From an uncultured Bacilli bacterium (lineage in GTDB: Bacteria > Bacillota_I > Bacilli_A > RF39 > UBA660): a stretch of DNA of 6,845 bases. The stretch spans positions 1-6,845 of the forward strand of contig CANRKW010000056.1 in NCBI GenBank assembly GCA_947631345.1. The letters run 5' to 3'. The translations under genes were made by a program, and so were the position numbers. Positions 1-5,825 of this stretch are shown piece after piece; within the stretch, counting starts at the first letter, position 1, and the number at the start of each line of letters is the position of its first letter. The notes below the pieces were generated by a model that saw only the letters and a list, made by a program, of their open reading frames with translations, had not been told where the DNA came from and made no database searches.

Positions 1-487
1 CACCAGTATCAGGAAAACTCATAGTAAGAGTATAATGAATAGTTGTCACAGTTTTACTAGCTGGAAAAGTCTTTTCAACAAGTACCATTTCATGAGTAGG
101 AAGACTATCACTTTCAGCATCATACAATACTTCTAAATCATCTTGAGCTCCACTATCAGAAGTTTCACTTTTTACACTAAATTTAAGTCCAGGCATAGTA
201 TTTGTATATGATATTTTAACTAATACTGTTAAATCAACATCAGATGGAGCTACTGATATACTAAATGTTTTATCTTGAGTCCAATTTGGTTCAATTTTTT
301 CCTCAGTTGTAAAATTAGCACCACCATCAAATGTTACACCACCTACTGTAGCAGTTGTAACACTTACACTTCCAGGAGTACCACTCATTGTTGTACTAAA
401 ATAAGCAAATGTTACGCCAATAGCAGTAGATAAAACAGTCCCTATGGCTAGTACACTTAATATTATTTCATGTCTTTTACTTTTCAT
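1..487 (-). CDS. TasA/camelysin-like surface protein with SipW-type signal, C-terminus off window
   Basis: Minus-strand reading frame of 162 codons that leaves the window at its left edge without a stop. It begins MKSKRHEIILSVLAIGTVLS and continues through a hydrophobic stretch into GVTFAYFSTTMSG (residues 24-36), the SipW-dependent signal pattern known from TasA, TapA and camelysin-like proteins. Next comes a short strand TATVGGVTFDG, then EPNW (67-70), the position where the paralogues have PGW or PGF, and alternating beta-type sequence. The last visible residues, YTLTMSFPDTG, match the start of the conserved C-terminal motif (F-P-x-x-x-x-x-Q-x-x-L-x-K) of the other copies, so probably only about 20-30 residues are missing. 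ATG at 487 is supported by AAGGAAG seven bases upstream, overlapping the stop of the preceding gene. It is the second gene of a two-gene operon. Predicted role: secreted fibre or coat subunit (family inference). No cysteine is visible in the part present. Confidence 0.8.
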   Translation of the reverse strand, partial: MKSKRHEIILSVLAIGTVLSTAIGVTFAYFSTTMSGTPGSVSVTTATVGGVTFDGGANFTTEEKIEPNWTQDKTFSISVAPSDVDLTVLVKISYTNTMPGLKFSVKSETSDSGAQDDLEVLYDAESDSLPTHEMVLVEKTFPASKTVTTIHYTLTMSFPDTG

Positions 488-494
488 ATAGTCA

Positions 495-501
495 CTTCCT
501 T
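495..501 (-). promoter_or_regulatory. Ribosome binding site overlapping upstream stop codon
   Basis: AAGGAAG on the minus strand, 7 bases before the ATG at 487. Its first bases are the end of the TAA stop (502-500) of the upstream gene. This arrangement favours reinitiation and coupled expression of the two secreted proteins and fixes the start of the downstream one. Confidence 0.65.
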
Positions 502-1081
502 ATACATTAGGATCACCTTTAGCAACAATTTGTCCTTGAAAAGATTTACCCTGTAATTCATTTTGATTTTGTCCATTATCTAAAAATTTAACAGTTAATG
601 TATATCTATGAGTCACGCCGGTATTAATAGTACCAGTTCCAATACTAGTGCTAGCAGTAGGTATTCTAGTAGGAGTAGCAACAGTTACAACTGAGTTAGT
701 ATTACTTAAAGGAACATTTTGATTTCCTTTATAACTAGTAGCACTTAATGTATAAACAAAATTGTCACTATCGACTTCATTTTTAATAATATTCCAAAAT
801 AATGTGTAGTTTCCAAAAGTGTTTTCAGTAGGACTAGTGTTAACAATAGTAAACACCAAATTATCACTAAATCCAGGTAAAATAGCACTATCATTTATTT
901 CATTTTTAGCTTCAAAAACAGCAAATACTTCTGCAGTCTTTAAATTAACTTCTCCACCTTCTTCATTACCAATAATACTTGCAGCAAAAAATGCATATGT
1001 ACTTCCAACACTAACAAGAATAAATGAAAGTACAGAAACAATTGCATATATATAAGTTTTAACCTTTTCTTTTTTATCCAT
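500..1081 (-). CDS. TasA/camelysin-like surface protein with SipW-type signal (193 aa)
   Basis: First gene of the operon with the partial gene at 1-487. The N-terminus MDKKEKVKTY is charged, then a hydrophobic segment runs from about residue 11 to 27 and ends in GSTYAFFAASI (26-36), a SipW-type signal and cleavage region. The mature part begins with acidic EEGGEVNLKTAEVFAVFEA, comparable to the first beta strand of TasA. It then has LPGF (68-71) followed by a long strand, and a C-terminal block YTLTVKFLDNG plus QNQNELQGKSF shared with its paralogues. There is no cysteine, unlike the two copies with residue-1-31 identity. There is no sortase motif or C-terminal membrane segment, so attachment would be by assembly, not by a covalent wall link. 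ATG at 1081 is preceded by GGTGA at six-base spacing, an acceptable Shine-Dalgarno. Family placement is from signal pattern and motif spacing; fibre formation is inference. Confidence 0.8.
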   Translation of the reverse strand: MDKKEKVKTYIYAIVSVLSFILVSVGSTYAFFAASIIGNEEGGEVNLKTAEVFAVFEAKNEINDSAILPGFSDNLVFTIVNTSPTENTFGNYTLFWNIIKNEVDSDNFVYTLSATSYKGNQNVPLSNTNSVVTVATPTRIPTASTSIGTGTINTGVTHRYTLTVKFLDNGQNQNELQGKSFQGQIVAKGDPNV

Positions 1082-1110
1082 TTTTCTTCACCATATCTTA
1101 CACTAAAACT

Positions 1111-1139
1111 ATAATACCATTTTTAAAACAAAAAAACAA
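1111..1139 (-). promoter_or_regulatory. Promoter of the two-gene surface-protein operon
   Basis: On the minus strand TTGTTT (1139-1134), a 17-base spacer and TATTAT (1116-1111). The -10 is preceded by TGG, giving an extended -10 (TGnTATTAT). The start of transcription would lie near 1104, about 23 bases before the ATG. The same TGGTATTAT core is at the promoter of the 1236-1874 gene. Confidence 0.55.
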
Positions 1140-1160
1140 TAACTTACAATAATTTTTTTG

Positions 1161-1197
1161 AAAAAGAAAAAGTTAGATCTTACAATCATCTAACTTT
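1161..1197 (-). terminator. Rho-independent terminator of the 1236-1874 gene
   Basis: AAAGTTAGAT (1169-1178) and ATCTAACTTT (1188-1197) form a perfect 10-bp stem with a 9-base loop. Read on the minus strand it is followed by TTCTTTTT (1168-1161). It lies about 40 bases after the TAA at 1236 and separates this gene from the next operon promoter. Confidence 0.8.
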
Positions 1198-1201
1198 ATT
1201 C

Positions 1202-1226
1202 TATATAGTAATTAAATACGTTTATT
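1202..1226. repeat. 25-base segment repeated in inverted orientation at 6099-6123
   Basis: The reverse complement of 1202-1226 matches 6099-6123 at 23 of 25 positions, including 15 contiguous bases (TTTAATTACTATATA). Both copies lie between the stop codon and the terminator hairpin of a paralogous minus-strand gene, but in opposite orientation. The sequence is almost pure A/T, so chance contributes. Confidence 0.4.
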
Positions 1227-1235
1227 AGTCTTTTA

Positions 1236-1874
1236 TTATGCTTCTGGTTGTGTTGGTTTAGTTCCAGTACCTTCTGGGTGTTCATTTGTATAATAAAGTG
1301 TAGTTCCATCAATACCACAAGATACAGTAGCTGTTAAATTCTTTTCCATATCATCCTTTTGATCTGCATATGTTTCAGGGAAAGATATTTCATATGTAAA
1401 TGTTCTTGTTGTACCAGTTCCTGTTATAGTGCCACTTGCTAATTTCATAGTACTTGAACTAGATGCTATACTAGTTTCAGTTGCATACTCAGCATTTACT
1501 TCACTACTTGTACCAGTTCCAGCAGTAACTTTTAGTTTAAATGCATCAGCACTGGCCTCATTAGTAGTTACGTTTAAGTTACAAGTGTATTTAATATCAA
1601 TATCAGTATCACCAGAAGTTACAGTAACAGTTTTTGCTCCACTTGACCATCCTGGGAAAACTTTATTATTTCCACCTACTGTAGCATCTGCTGTACTAAT
1701 TCCTTCAGCTTCAAATTCAACAGTACCAACTCTAGCAGTAGTAGCACTTACATCAGCTGGATCTCCAGTCATTGTAGTTGTGAAGTATGCAAATGTAGCA
1801 CCAATTATAGCGACTAATAAAGTAGCAACTCCTATTACTGATAGGAATATTGTTTGCCCTCTATTATCTCCCAT
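1236..1874 (-). CDS. TasA/camelysin-like surface protein with SipW-type signal (212 aa)
   Basis: The N-terminus MGDNRGQTIFLSVIG leads into a hydrophobic segment (about 9-25) ending in GATFAYFTTTMTGDP (25-39), a SipW-dependent signal pattern. Cleavage is expected around residues 28-31 by analogy with TasA. The mature domain has the first-strand pattern TTARVGTVEFEAEG, then FPGW (73-76), TVTVTSGDTDIDIKYTCNL with Cys98, a serine/threonine-rich variable middle (about 108-155), and the conserved block FTYEISFPETYADQ ending at TATVSC with Cys186. The two cysteines occupy equivalent places in the 6129-6776 paralogue, suggesting one conserved disulfide in an exported protein. The tail (190-212) is proline/threonine rich with no wall anchor. 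AAAGGAGG lies 12 bases before the ATG. It has its own promoter and terminator. Residues 1-31 are identical to those of the gene at 6129-6776 while the remainder is divergent. Role as fibre or coat subunit is inference. Confidence 0.85.
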   Translation of the reverse strand: MGDNRGQTIFLSVIGVATLLVAIIGATFAYFTTTMTGDPADVSATTARVGTVEFEAEGISTADATVGGNNKVFPGWSSGAKTVTVTSGDTDIDIKYTCNLNVTTNEASADAFKLKVTAGTGTSSEVNAEYATETSIASSSSTMKLASGTITGTGTTRTFTYEISFPETYADQKDDMEKNLTATVSCGIDGTTLYYTNEHPEGTGTKPTQPEA

Positions 1875-1910
1875 TGTTTTCTTTTACCTCCTTTACTATA
1901 ACAATAATAC
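1771..1910 (-). repeat. Direct repeat copy A: promoter -10, leader and signal-peptide region
   Basis: Aligned by eye with 6673-6810, this stretch shows 11 substitutions and one 2-base gap over about 140 bases. It includes the -10 element, the AAAGGAGG site and codons 1-35. Similarity falls away abruptly downstream in both genes. Most substitutions inside the coding part are synonymous, so the protein sequence is kept while the DNA has drifted. Confidence 0.8.
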
Positions 1911-1932
1911 CAATGTTTAATTCTAAAATCAA
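1904..1932 (-). promoter_or_regulatory. Promoter of the 1236-1874 gene
   Basis: On the minus strand TTGATT (1932-1927), exactly 17 bases, then TATTAT (1909-1904), preceded by TGG as an extended -10. Transcription would start near 1897, and AAAGGAGG (1893-1886) follows almost at once, giving a very short leader. Confidence 0.65.
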
Positions 1933-1996
1933 GAAAAAATGTAAAATTTGTGAAAAAATTTACAAACGTAATTATTTTTCACCCATTTTATAGTAA

Positions 1997-2019
1997 AACT
2001 GGTACTACTAGTACCGGTT
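1997..2019. repeat. Inverted repeat upstream of the surface-protein promoter
   Basis: AACTGGTAC (1997-2005) and GTACCGGTT (2011-2019) form a 9-bp stem with one G-T pair around the loop TACTA. It is notably GC-richer than its surroundings. It lies about 65 bases upstream of the -35 of the 1236-1874 gene and just downstream of the terminator of the 2071-3708 gene. It is followed on the minus strand by only TTTT. It could be an operator-like palindrome or a back-up terminator. Confidence 0.45.
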
Positions 2020-2040
2020 CAAAATAAAATACAAAGCAAA

Positions 2041-2072
2041 TTAAAAAAAGAAGACTTATTTAATATCTTCTT
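2041..2072 (-). terminator. Rho-independent terminator overlapping the stop of the repeat-protein gene
   Basis: AAGAAGA (2048-2054) pairs with TCTTCTT (2066-2072) around an 11-base AT loop. On the minus strand the stem is followed by a run of seven T (2049-2043, the first two shared with the stem). The stem includes bases of the TAA stop (2073-2071), an unusually compact gene end. Confidence 0.75.
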
Positions 2073-3708
2073 ATTTAGTAACTATTTGTATTTTAGTATA
2101 GAATAACTTATTTTTATCTACATAAGCTCCTTCTTTAGGTTTTTTATATTCATAATTTATAACATAATTTTGTTTTTCCCCAGGTTCTATACTCATCCCC
2201 ATAGCTATAGGAAAACCATCTTCATTTGTATATGTTACTCTTCCATCATTTATATCTATTAAAACTTGTCCATCTTTACTTATACCATAATATAATCTAT
2301 TATCATAACTATATTCATTAATCATATCCATCCATTTTATATCATAATTAATAGTTTCATTAGTATTATTTACTAAAGTAAAATGTTTTTCCCCTTTCCA
2401 TCCAGGTTTAACATATAAATTATTTCTAACATCATTATCTAAAAATGTTAAATTATATTTATTATTTGATATAACACTTATATCCCCATTTTTAGCCTCA
2501 TCCTCATCTATATTTGGATTTATCTTATTAGTTATACTACCATTATTTAAAATGTTGGCATTTGCTATTCCATCCCCATTTAAATCTATATTTAAGTCTG
2601 CTACATTATCATTATCGATATCTATATTTATTTCAGGAAAGTTATCTTTATTTGTATCACAATTTATATCACATACACCATCTTTATTTATATCTATATT
2701 AAGTAAATTTTTATCTGCTATTTTATCATTATCTGTATCTATATTTATATCAGCTATTAAATCATTATTTACATCTAAATTAATATCAGCTACATTATCT
2801 TTATTTGTATCACAATTTATATCACATATATAATCATTATTTGTATCCACATTTAATTCAGCAATTTTATCTCCATTTTTATCTATATTTATATCTGCAT
2901 ATGTATCTTTATCAATATCTATGTTTATGTCTCTTATACCATCTCCATCTAAATCTATATTAGTATCAGGCATACCATTTTTTAAATAGTCACAATTTAA
3001 ATCACATACACCATCCCCATCTATATCTTGATTCATTAAATTTTTATCAGCTATACCATCATTATCAGTATCTTGATTATATAAAAGTCCATCACTTACT
3101 TCTCCATAAGTTATATTTAAGTTAGGTATTTTATCATTATCAGTGTCTATATTAACATCAGCAATATTATCTTTATTTGTATCTATATTTAAATTAGCTG
3201 TTCTATTTCCTAAAGTATCACAATCTATATCACATATTCCATCGTTATTTAAATCTTTATTTATAATAGTACTTGCATCTCCTACAAAATCTAAGTTAAT
3301 TTCAGGGTAACCATCTTTATTTATATCACAATTTACGTCACATATACCATCATTATTTATATCTCTATTTATAAGATTAACATCCGCTGTTTTATCTCCA
3401 TTTGTATCTATATTAAAAAATGCAACCATTATATCTAAATAACCTATGTTATAATCTGGTATTTTATCTTTATTTGTATCACAATTTACATCACACTTTT
3501 TATCTCCATCAGTATCTACATTAAGGTCTGGCCATCCATCTTCATTTGTATCTATATTTAATGGATTATTATAAAGTACAATATAATTTAATACTATATA
3601 AGTTGTAATAGCCACGACTGATATAAAAAGTAATAAAAGAATTATAGTTAGAATATTCATTTTAATATTAGATTTCTTTTCTTTAACTTTTTTTCCATTT
3701 TTTTTCAC
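2071..3708 (-). CDS. Membrane-anchored acidic (Ca-binding-like) repeat protein with C-terminal TasA-like domain
   Basis: 545 residues from the GTG at 3708. An in-frame ATG at 3717 abuts the AGGAG site (3722-3718) with no spacing, whereas the GTG has a 9-base spacing, so GTG is preferred. Residues 1-17 are lysine-rich. Residues 18-46 form one long membrane segment without a clear cleavage site, so the protein is probably anchored with its body outside. Residues 51-384 hold about 26 units of a 12-residue repeat, N-(I/V/C)-D-(T/I)-(N/D)-x-D-x-x-(A/P/C)-(D/E)-(I/V/L), whose D-x-(N/D)-x-D spacing matches calcium loops of thrombospondin type 3 and dockerin repeats. All 12 cysteines sit in six C-x3-C pairs at unit junctions. 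Residues 410-545 have VKPGW, FTLVNNTNETINYDIKW and a final YVINYEYKK / DKNKLFYTKIQIV block, matching the order of motifs in the neighbouring TasA-like proteins. A calcium-stiffened stalk carrying a fibre-type head is inference. It has its own promoter and terminator. Confidence 0.85.
   Translation of the reverse strand: MKKNGKKVKEKKSNIKMNILTIILLLLFISVVAITTYIVLNYIVLYNNPLNIDTNEDGWPDLNVDTDGDKKCDVNCDTNKDKIPDYNIGYLDIMVAFFNIDTNGDKTADVNLINRDINNDGICDVNCDINKDGYPEINLDFVGDASTIINKDLNNDGICDIDCDTLGNRTANLNIDTNKDNIADVNIDTDNDKIPNLNITYGEVSDGLLYNQDTDNDGIADKNLMNQDIDGDGVCDLNCDYLKNGMPDTNIDLDGDGIRDINIDIDKDTYADINIDKNGDKIAELNVDTNNDYICDINCDTNKDNVADINLDVNNDLIADINIDTDNDKIADKNLLNIDINKDGVCDINCDTNKDNFPEINIDIDNDNVADLNIDLNGDGIANANILNNGSITNKINPNIDEDEAKNGDISVISNNKYNLTFLDNDVRNNLYVKPGWKGEKHFTLVNNTNETINYDIKWMDMINEYSYDNRLYYGISKDGQVLIDINDGRVTYTNEDGFPIAMGMSIEPGEKQNYVINYEYKKPKEGAYVDKNKLFYTKIQIVTK
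2557..3558 (-). repeat. 36-base periodic coding repeat (12-residue acidic units)
   Basis: The region encodes about 26 copies of a 12-residue unit in one unbroken frame. The core is NxDxNxDxxxDx, giving a 36-base DNA period. Three units carry a 3-residue insertion (for example NLMNQDIDGDGVCDL and NLLNIDINKDGVCDI). A unit ending in a cysteine is always followed by one beginning N-C-D or D-C-D. The degeneracy between copies argues for an old, selected array and against recent slippage. Confidence 0.85.
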
Positions 3709-3717
3709 AAAAACCAT

Positions 3718-3722
3718 CTCCT
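3718..3722 (-). promoter_or_regulatory. Shine-Dalgarno that selects the GTG start of the repeat protein
   Basis: AGGAG on the minus strand directly touches the ATG at 3717 but lies 9 bases from the in-frame GTG at 3708. The normal distance points to GTG as the real start. Confidence 0.55.
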
Positions 3723-3727
3723 ATTAT

Positions 3728-3737
3728 CTATTAATAG
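3728..3737. repeat. Palindrome CTATTAATAG, copy 1, at the repeat-protein promoter
   Basis: A perfect 10-base palindrome that overlaps the downstream bases of the -10 element of the minus-strand promoter. An identical copy sits at the corresponding place of the rloA promoter (3909-3918). Confidence 0.5.
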
Positions 3738-3764
3738 AATAACACAATATATATATAAAATCAA
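3736..3764 (-). promoter_or_regulatory. Promoter of the repeat-protein gene
   Basis: Minus strand TTGATT (3764-3759), a 17-base AT spacer and TATTCT (3741-3736). The start of transcription would be near 3729, with AGGAG a few bases further. The -35 is identical to that of the 1236-1874 gene. Confidence 0.6.
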
Positions 3765-3835
3765 AAGAAAATAAAGGTATTTAGTAAAGATTTGTAAAAT
3801 ACGTAAATTATGAAAATTAATATTTTAAAAGCATA

Positions 3836-3856
3836 TTTTGCATAAAAACTGCAAAA
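3836..3856. repeat. Inverted repeat TTTTGCA-N7-TGCAAAA upstream of rloA (operator candidate)
   Basis: Perfect 7-base arms separated by seven bases, ending 25 bases before the rloA -35. Symmetry with a centre-to-centre half-site distance of 14 bases fits a dimeric DNA-binding regulator. No regulator gene is next to it, so function is open. Confidence 0.4.
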
Positions 3857-3881
3857 AATAAGAATAAATTATTTAAAAACA

Positions 3882-3910
3882 TTGCTTTTGTATAAAAATA
3901 AGCATATACT
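3882..3910 (+). promoter_or_regulatory. Promoter of rloAB
   Basis: TTGCTT (3882-3887), 17-base spacer, TATACT (3905-3910). Transcription from about 3917 would place the GAGGAGG site (3924-3930) just inside the message. The promoter occupies the region of the further-upstream in-frame ATG at 3882, which is why that start is not used here. Confidence 0.6.
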
Positions 3911-3918
3911 ATTAATAG
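3909..3918. repeat. Palindrome CTATTAATAG, copy 2, at the rloA promoter
   Basis: Identical to 3728-3737 and placed the same way relative to its -10: the palindrome starts in the last two bases of TATACT and covers the likely start of transcription. Shared control of the divergent genes is possible but unproven. Confidence 0.5.
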
Positions 3919-3923
3919 AAAAA

Positions 3924-3930
3924 GAGGAGG
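3924..3930 (+). promoter_or_regulatory. Strong Shine-Dalgarno of rloA
   Basis: GAGGAGG with 8-base spacing to the ATG at 3939. It decides this start over the in-frame ATG at 3882, which would add 19 residues that the family does not have and that overlap the promoter. Confidence 0.8.
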
Positions 3931-3938
3931 ATTATTTT

Positions 3939-5171
3939 ATGATTTTAGAATTTAGTATTGCAAATTTTTTATCATTTAAGGATAAAGTTACTTTTAGTAT
4001 GCTTGCTAATACTACAAATGGATTAGAGAATAATTATGTTATTTATAATGACAGAAGAGTATTAAAAACAAGTGCGATTTACGGCGCTAATGCTTCTGGA
4101 AAAACTAATTTATTTAAGATACTAGATATTGTAGTATCAATGTTAAAGAATTCAAATATTATTAATATTAATGAAAAATTACCTATAATACCTTTTAAAT
4201 TTGACAAAAATTCTATTAATAAACCAAGTGAGTTTGAAATTAAATTTATTGTTGATGATATAAGATATGTTTATGGATTTATAGCTGATTCAAATAAAAT
4301 TTATGAAGAATATTTATATTATTATCCAAATGGAAGAGAAACAAAAATTTTTGATAGAACTAATACTAATGATTATTCTTTTCCTCAAAAGGATGAAAAA
4401 ATATTATATGATATATCTTCTAAAAATGCTCAAAATAAATTTTTTATTGCTACTGCAACAAATTGGAATTATGAAAAAACAAAAGTGCCATATAAATTTT
4501 TAAGTTCAAATATTAATATTTTTAATAATTTAAGTAGTCTTAGAGATTTAGCTTTAAGAGAATATTTAAAAAATGATAAAGAGTTAAAAAAATTTACATT
4601 AGATTTTTTAAAGAAAACAGATTTTAATATAGAAGACTATAAAGTAATAGAAACAGATATTCCTGAAGATGTTTTAACAGCAATACCGAATTTTATTAAA
4701 ATAAGGGAAAAATCAAAAGTATTTACTGCATTATTTAAACATAAGAATTCTGATGTTTTTTTATCATATGAAGAAGAATCAATGGGAACTCAAGTTATTT
4801 TTTGTTTTATTCCATTTATTATGGAAGCATTAAATAATAAAAGAGTTGTAGTAGTAGATGAATTAGATAAAAGTTTACATCCTTATTTAGTTGAAATGAT
4901 AGTTCAAATGTTTAATAATCCTGATATTAATAAAAATGATGCACAATTGATATTTAATACTCACGATACTAATTTATTAAAGCAAAACGATTTAAGAAGA
5001 GATCAAATATGGTTTACTGAAAAGGATGATAAAACAGGAATAAGTGATGTATATCCTTTAAGTGATTTTTCAGTAAGAAAAACTGAAAATGTTGAAAGAG
5101 GATATATGCTAGGTAGATATGGAGCTGTTCCTTTTATCAAAAATGATTTTAATTTATGGGAAGAAAAGTAG
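3939..5171 (+). CDS. rloA: RloA/AbiLi-type ABC-like ATPase of a two-gene phage-defence system
   Basis: 410 residues from the ATG with GAGGAGG upstream. The opening MILEFSIANFLSFKDKVTFS is the usual start of OLD/RecF-like ATPases of this group. Walker A is GANASGKT (49-56). The ABC signature-like stretch is LSYEEESMGTQ (275-285). Walker B and D-loop are VVVVDELDKSLHP (303-315) with D307 and E308. The switch histidine is in FNTHD (H342). The C-terminal GYMLGRYGAVPF (388-399) is also typical of the RloA/AbiLi branch. A coiled or variable insert separates Walker A from the signature. The gene overlaps the RloB gene by 16 bases, and the pairing itself is diagnostic. Family knowledge: RloAB corresponds to the lactococcal abortive-infection system AbiL, and the ATPase-plus-TOPRIM design resembles PARIS and OLD systems. 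The ATPase is presumed to sense phage and control the RloB effector; the trigger is unknown. All catalytic motifs look intact. Confidence 0.9.
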   Translation: MILEFSIANFLSFKDKVTFSMLANTTNGLENNYVIYNDRRVLKTSAIYGANASGKTNLFKILDIVVSMLKNSNIININEKLPIIPFKFDKNSINKPSEFEIKFIVDDIRYVYGFIADSNKIYEEYLYYYPNGRETKIFDRTNTNDYSFPQKDEKILYDISSKNAQNKFFIATATNWNYEKTKVPYKFLSSNINIFNNLSSLRDLALREYLKNDKELKKFTLDFLKKTDFNIEDYKVIETDIPEDVLTAIPNFIKIREKSKVFTALFKHKNSDVFLSYEEESMGTQVIFCFIPFIMEALNNKRVVVVDELDKSLHPYLVEMIVQMFNNPDINKNDAQLIFNTHDTNLLKQNDLRRDQIWFTEKDDKTGISDVYPLSDFSVRKTENVERGYMLGRYGAVPFIKNDFNLWEEK

Positions 5172-5803
5172 AACATAATAGAATAATTAGTAACGAAAGA
5201 GTAAGAAAAGTAAGAAAGCAAAAGAATAAAATATTAATAGCTTCAGAAGGAAAAAATAAAACGGAAAAGACATATTTTAGCAATTTTGAGGATGGTAAAA
5301 AATCGTATAATATTACATATGCTAAAGGAAATAATACTGATCCGTTAAAGTTAGTAAAGATGTTAATTAAGGAAATAGGAGAATTAAAATTAGACTTGCA
5401 AGATAATGATGTAGCATATTGTATTTTTGATACAGACGTTAATCCAAATAAAAATAAGATAATTGAGGAAGCAATTGAGTTAGCAAAGAAAAATGATATA
5501 AAAATTATTACATCATCGCCCTGCATTGAACTATGGTTTTTACTACATTATGAATATACAACAGCAAATATGGATAACGAAGAAGTAATTAAAAGGTTAA
5601 AAAAGTATTATCCAAAATATGAAAAGAACGTTAATATTTATCCTGATATTATTGAAAAAATAGATATAGCAATTAATCGTGCAAAAAAATTAGAAAAGTA
5701 TCAAATTGATAACAATAAAAGAATAGGAACAGTTGAAGCAAATCCTAATACAGAAGTATATAAAATTGTTGAATATTTAATAAAAAACTCCTTTAACGAA
5801 TAA
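5156..5803 (+). CDS. rloB: RloB/AbiLii family TOPRIM-like effector
   Basis: 215 residues. The basic start MGRKVEHNRIISNERVRKVR matches the usual RloB N-terminus. It is followed by KILIASEGKNKTEKTYF (25-41), the EG-x3-TE-x2-YF signature. DTD (92-94) supplies the acidic pair expected for a TOPRIM-like metal site. SSPCIELWFLLHYE (120-133) is the most diagnostic RloB motif, and NPNTEVYKIVEYL (197-209) is the usual C-terminal helix motif. Length is normal for the family and no residue of these motifs is missing. The ATG at 5156 lies inside the last codons of the ATPase gene in another frame and has no recognisable Shine-Dalgarno. Translation is therefore probably coupled to the upstream gene, which would keep effector and ATPase in fixed ratio. 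By family analogy the protein is a toxic nuclease-like effector held in check or activated by RloA; the exact target is not evident from sequence. Confidence 0.9.
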   Translation: MGRKVEHNRIISNERVRKVRKQKNKILIASEGKNKTEKTYFSNFEDGKKSYNITYAKGNNTDPLKLVKMLIKEIGELKLDLQDNDVAYCIFDTDVNPNKNKIIEEAIELAKKNDIKIITSSPCIELWFLLHYEYTTANMDNEEVIKRLKKYYPKYEKNVNIYPDIIEKIDIAINRAKKLEKYQIDNNKRIGTVEANPNTEVYKIVEYLIKNSFNE

Positions 5804-5825
5804 TAAACAATTCTCATTAATAAAA

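Noticed and set aside
819..1055. Plus-strand open frame opposite the 500-1081 gene (and similar ones at 1429-1920, 2552-2833, 6541-6804)
   Set aside because: They are antisense to genes with clear signals, motifs and binding sites, have no own Shine-Dalgarno, and their repetitive composition simply mirrors the coding strand.
1236..1874. Type IV pilin or archaellin-like leader reading of the N-terminus (RGQ followed by a hydrophobic helix)
   Set aside because: There is no G-x4-E prepilin cleavage pattern, and the hydrophobic segment ends in the SipW/TasA-type GATFAYF motif with TasA-like following strands, which explains it better.
1940..1964. TGTAAAATTT / AAATTTACA near-dyad upstream of the 1236-1874 promoter
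   Set aside because: It needs a bulge, is made almost only of A and T, and is not distinguishable from chance in this background.
2557..3558. A 36-base periodicity that at first sight resembles a CRISPR array
   Set aside because: The whole stretch is one uninterrupted reading frame whose period equals 12 codons. There are no identical repeats alternating with unique spacers.
3882..3938. Longer rloA start at the in-frame ATG at 3882
   Set aside because: It has no binding site, overlaps the promoter at 3882-3910, and adds residues before the standard family N-terminus; the ATG at 3939 has a strong GAGGAGG.
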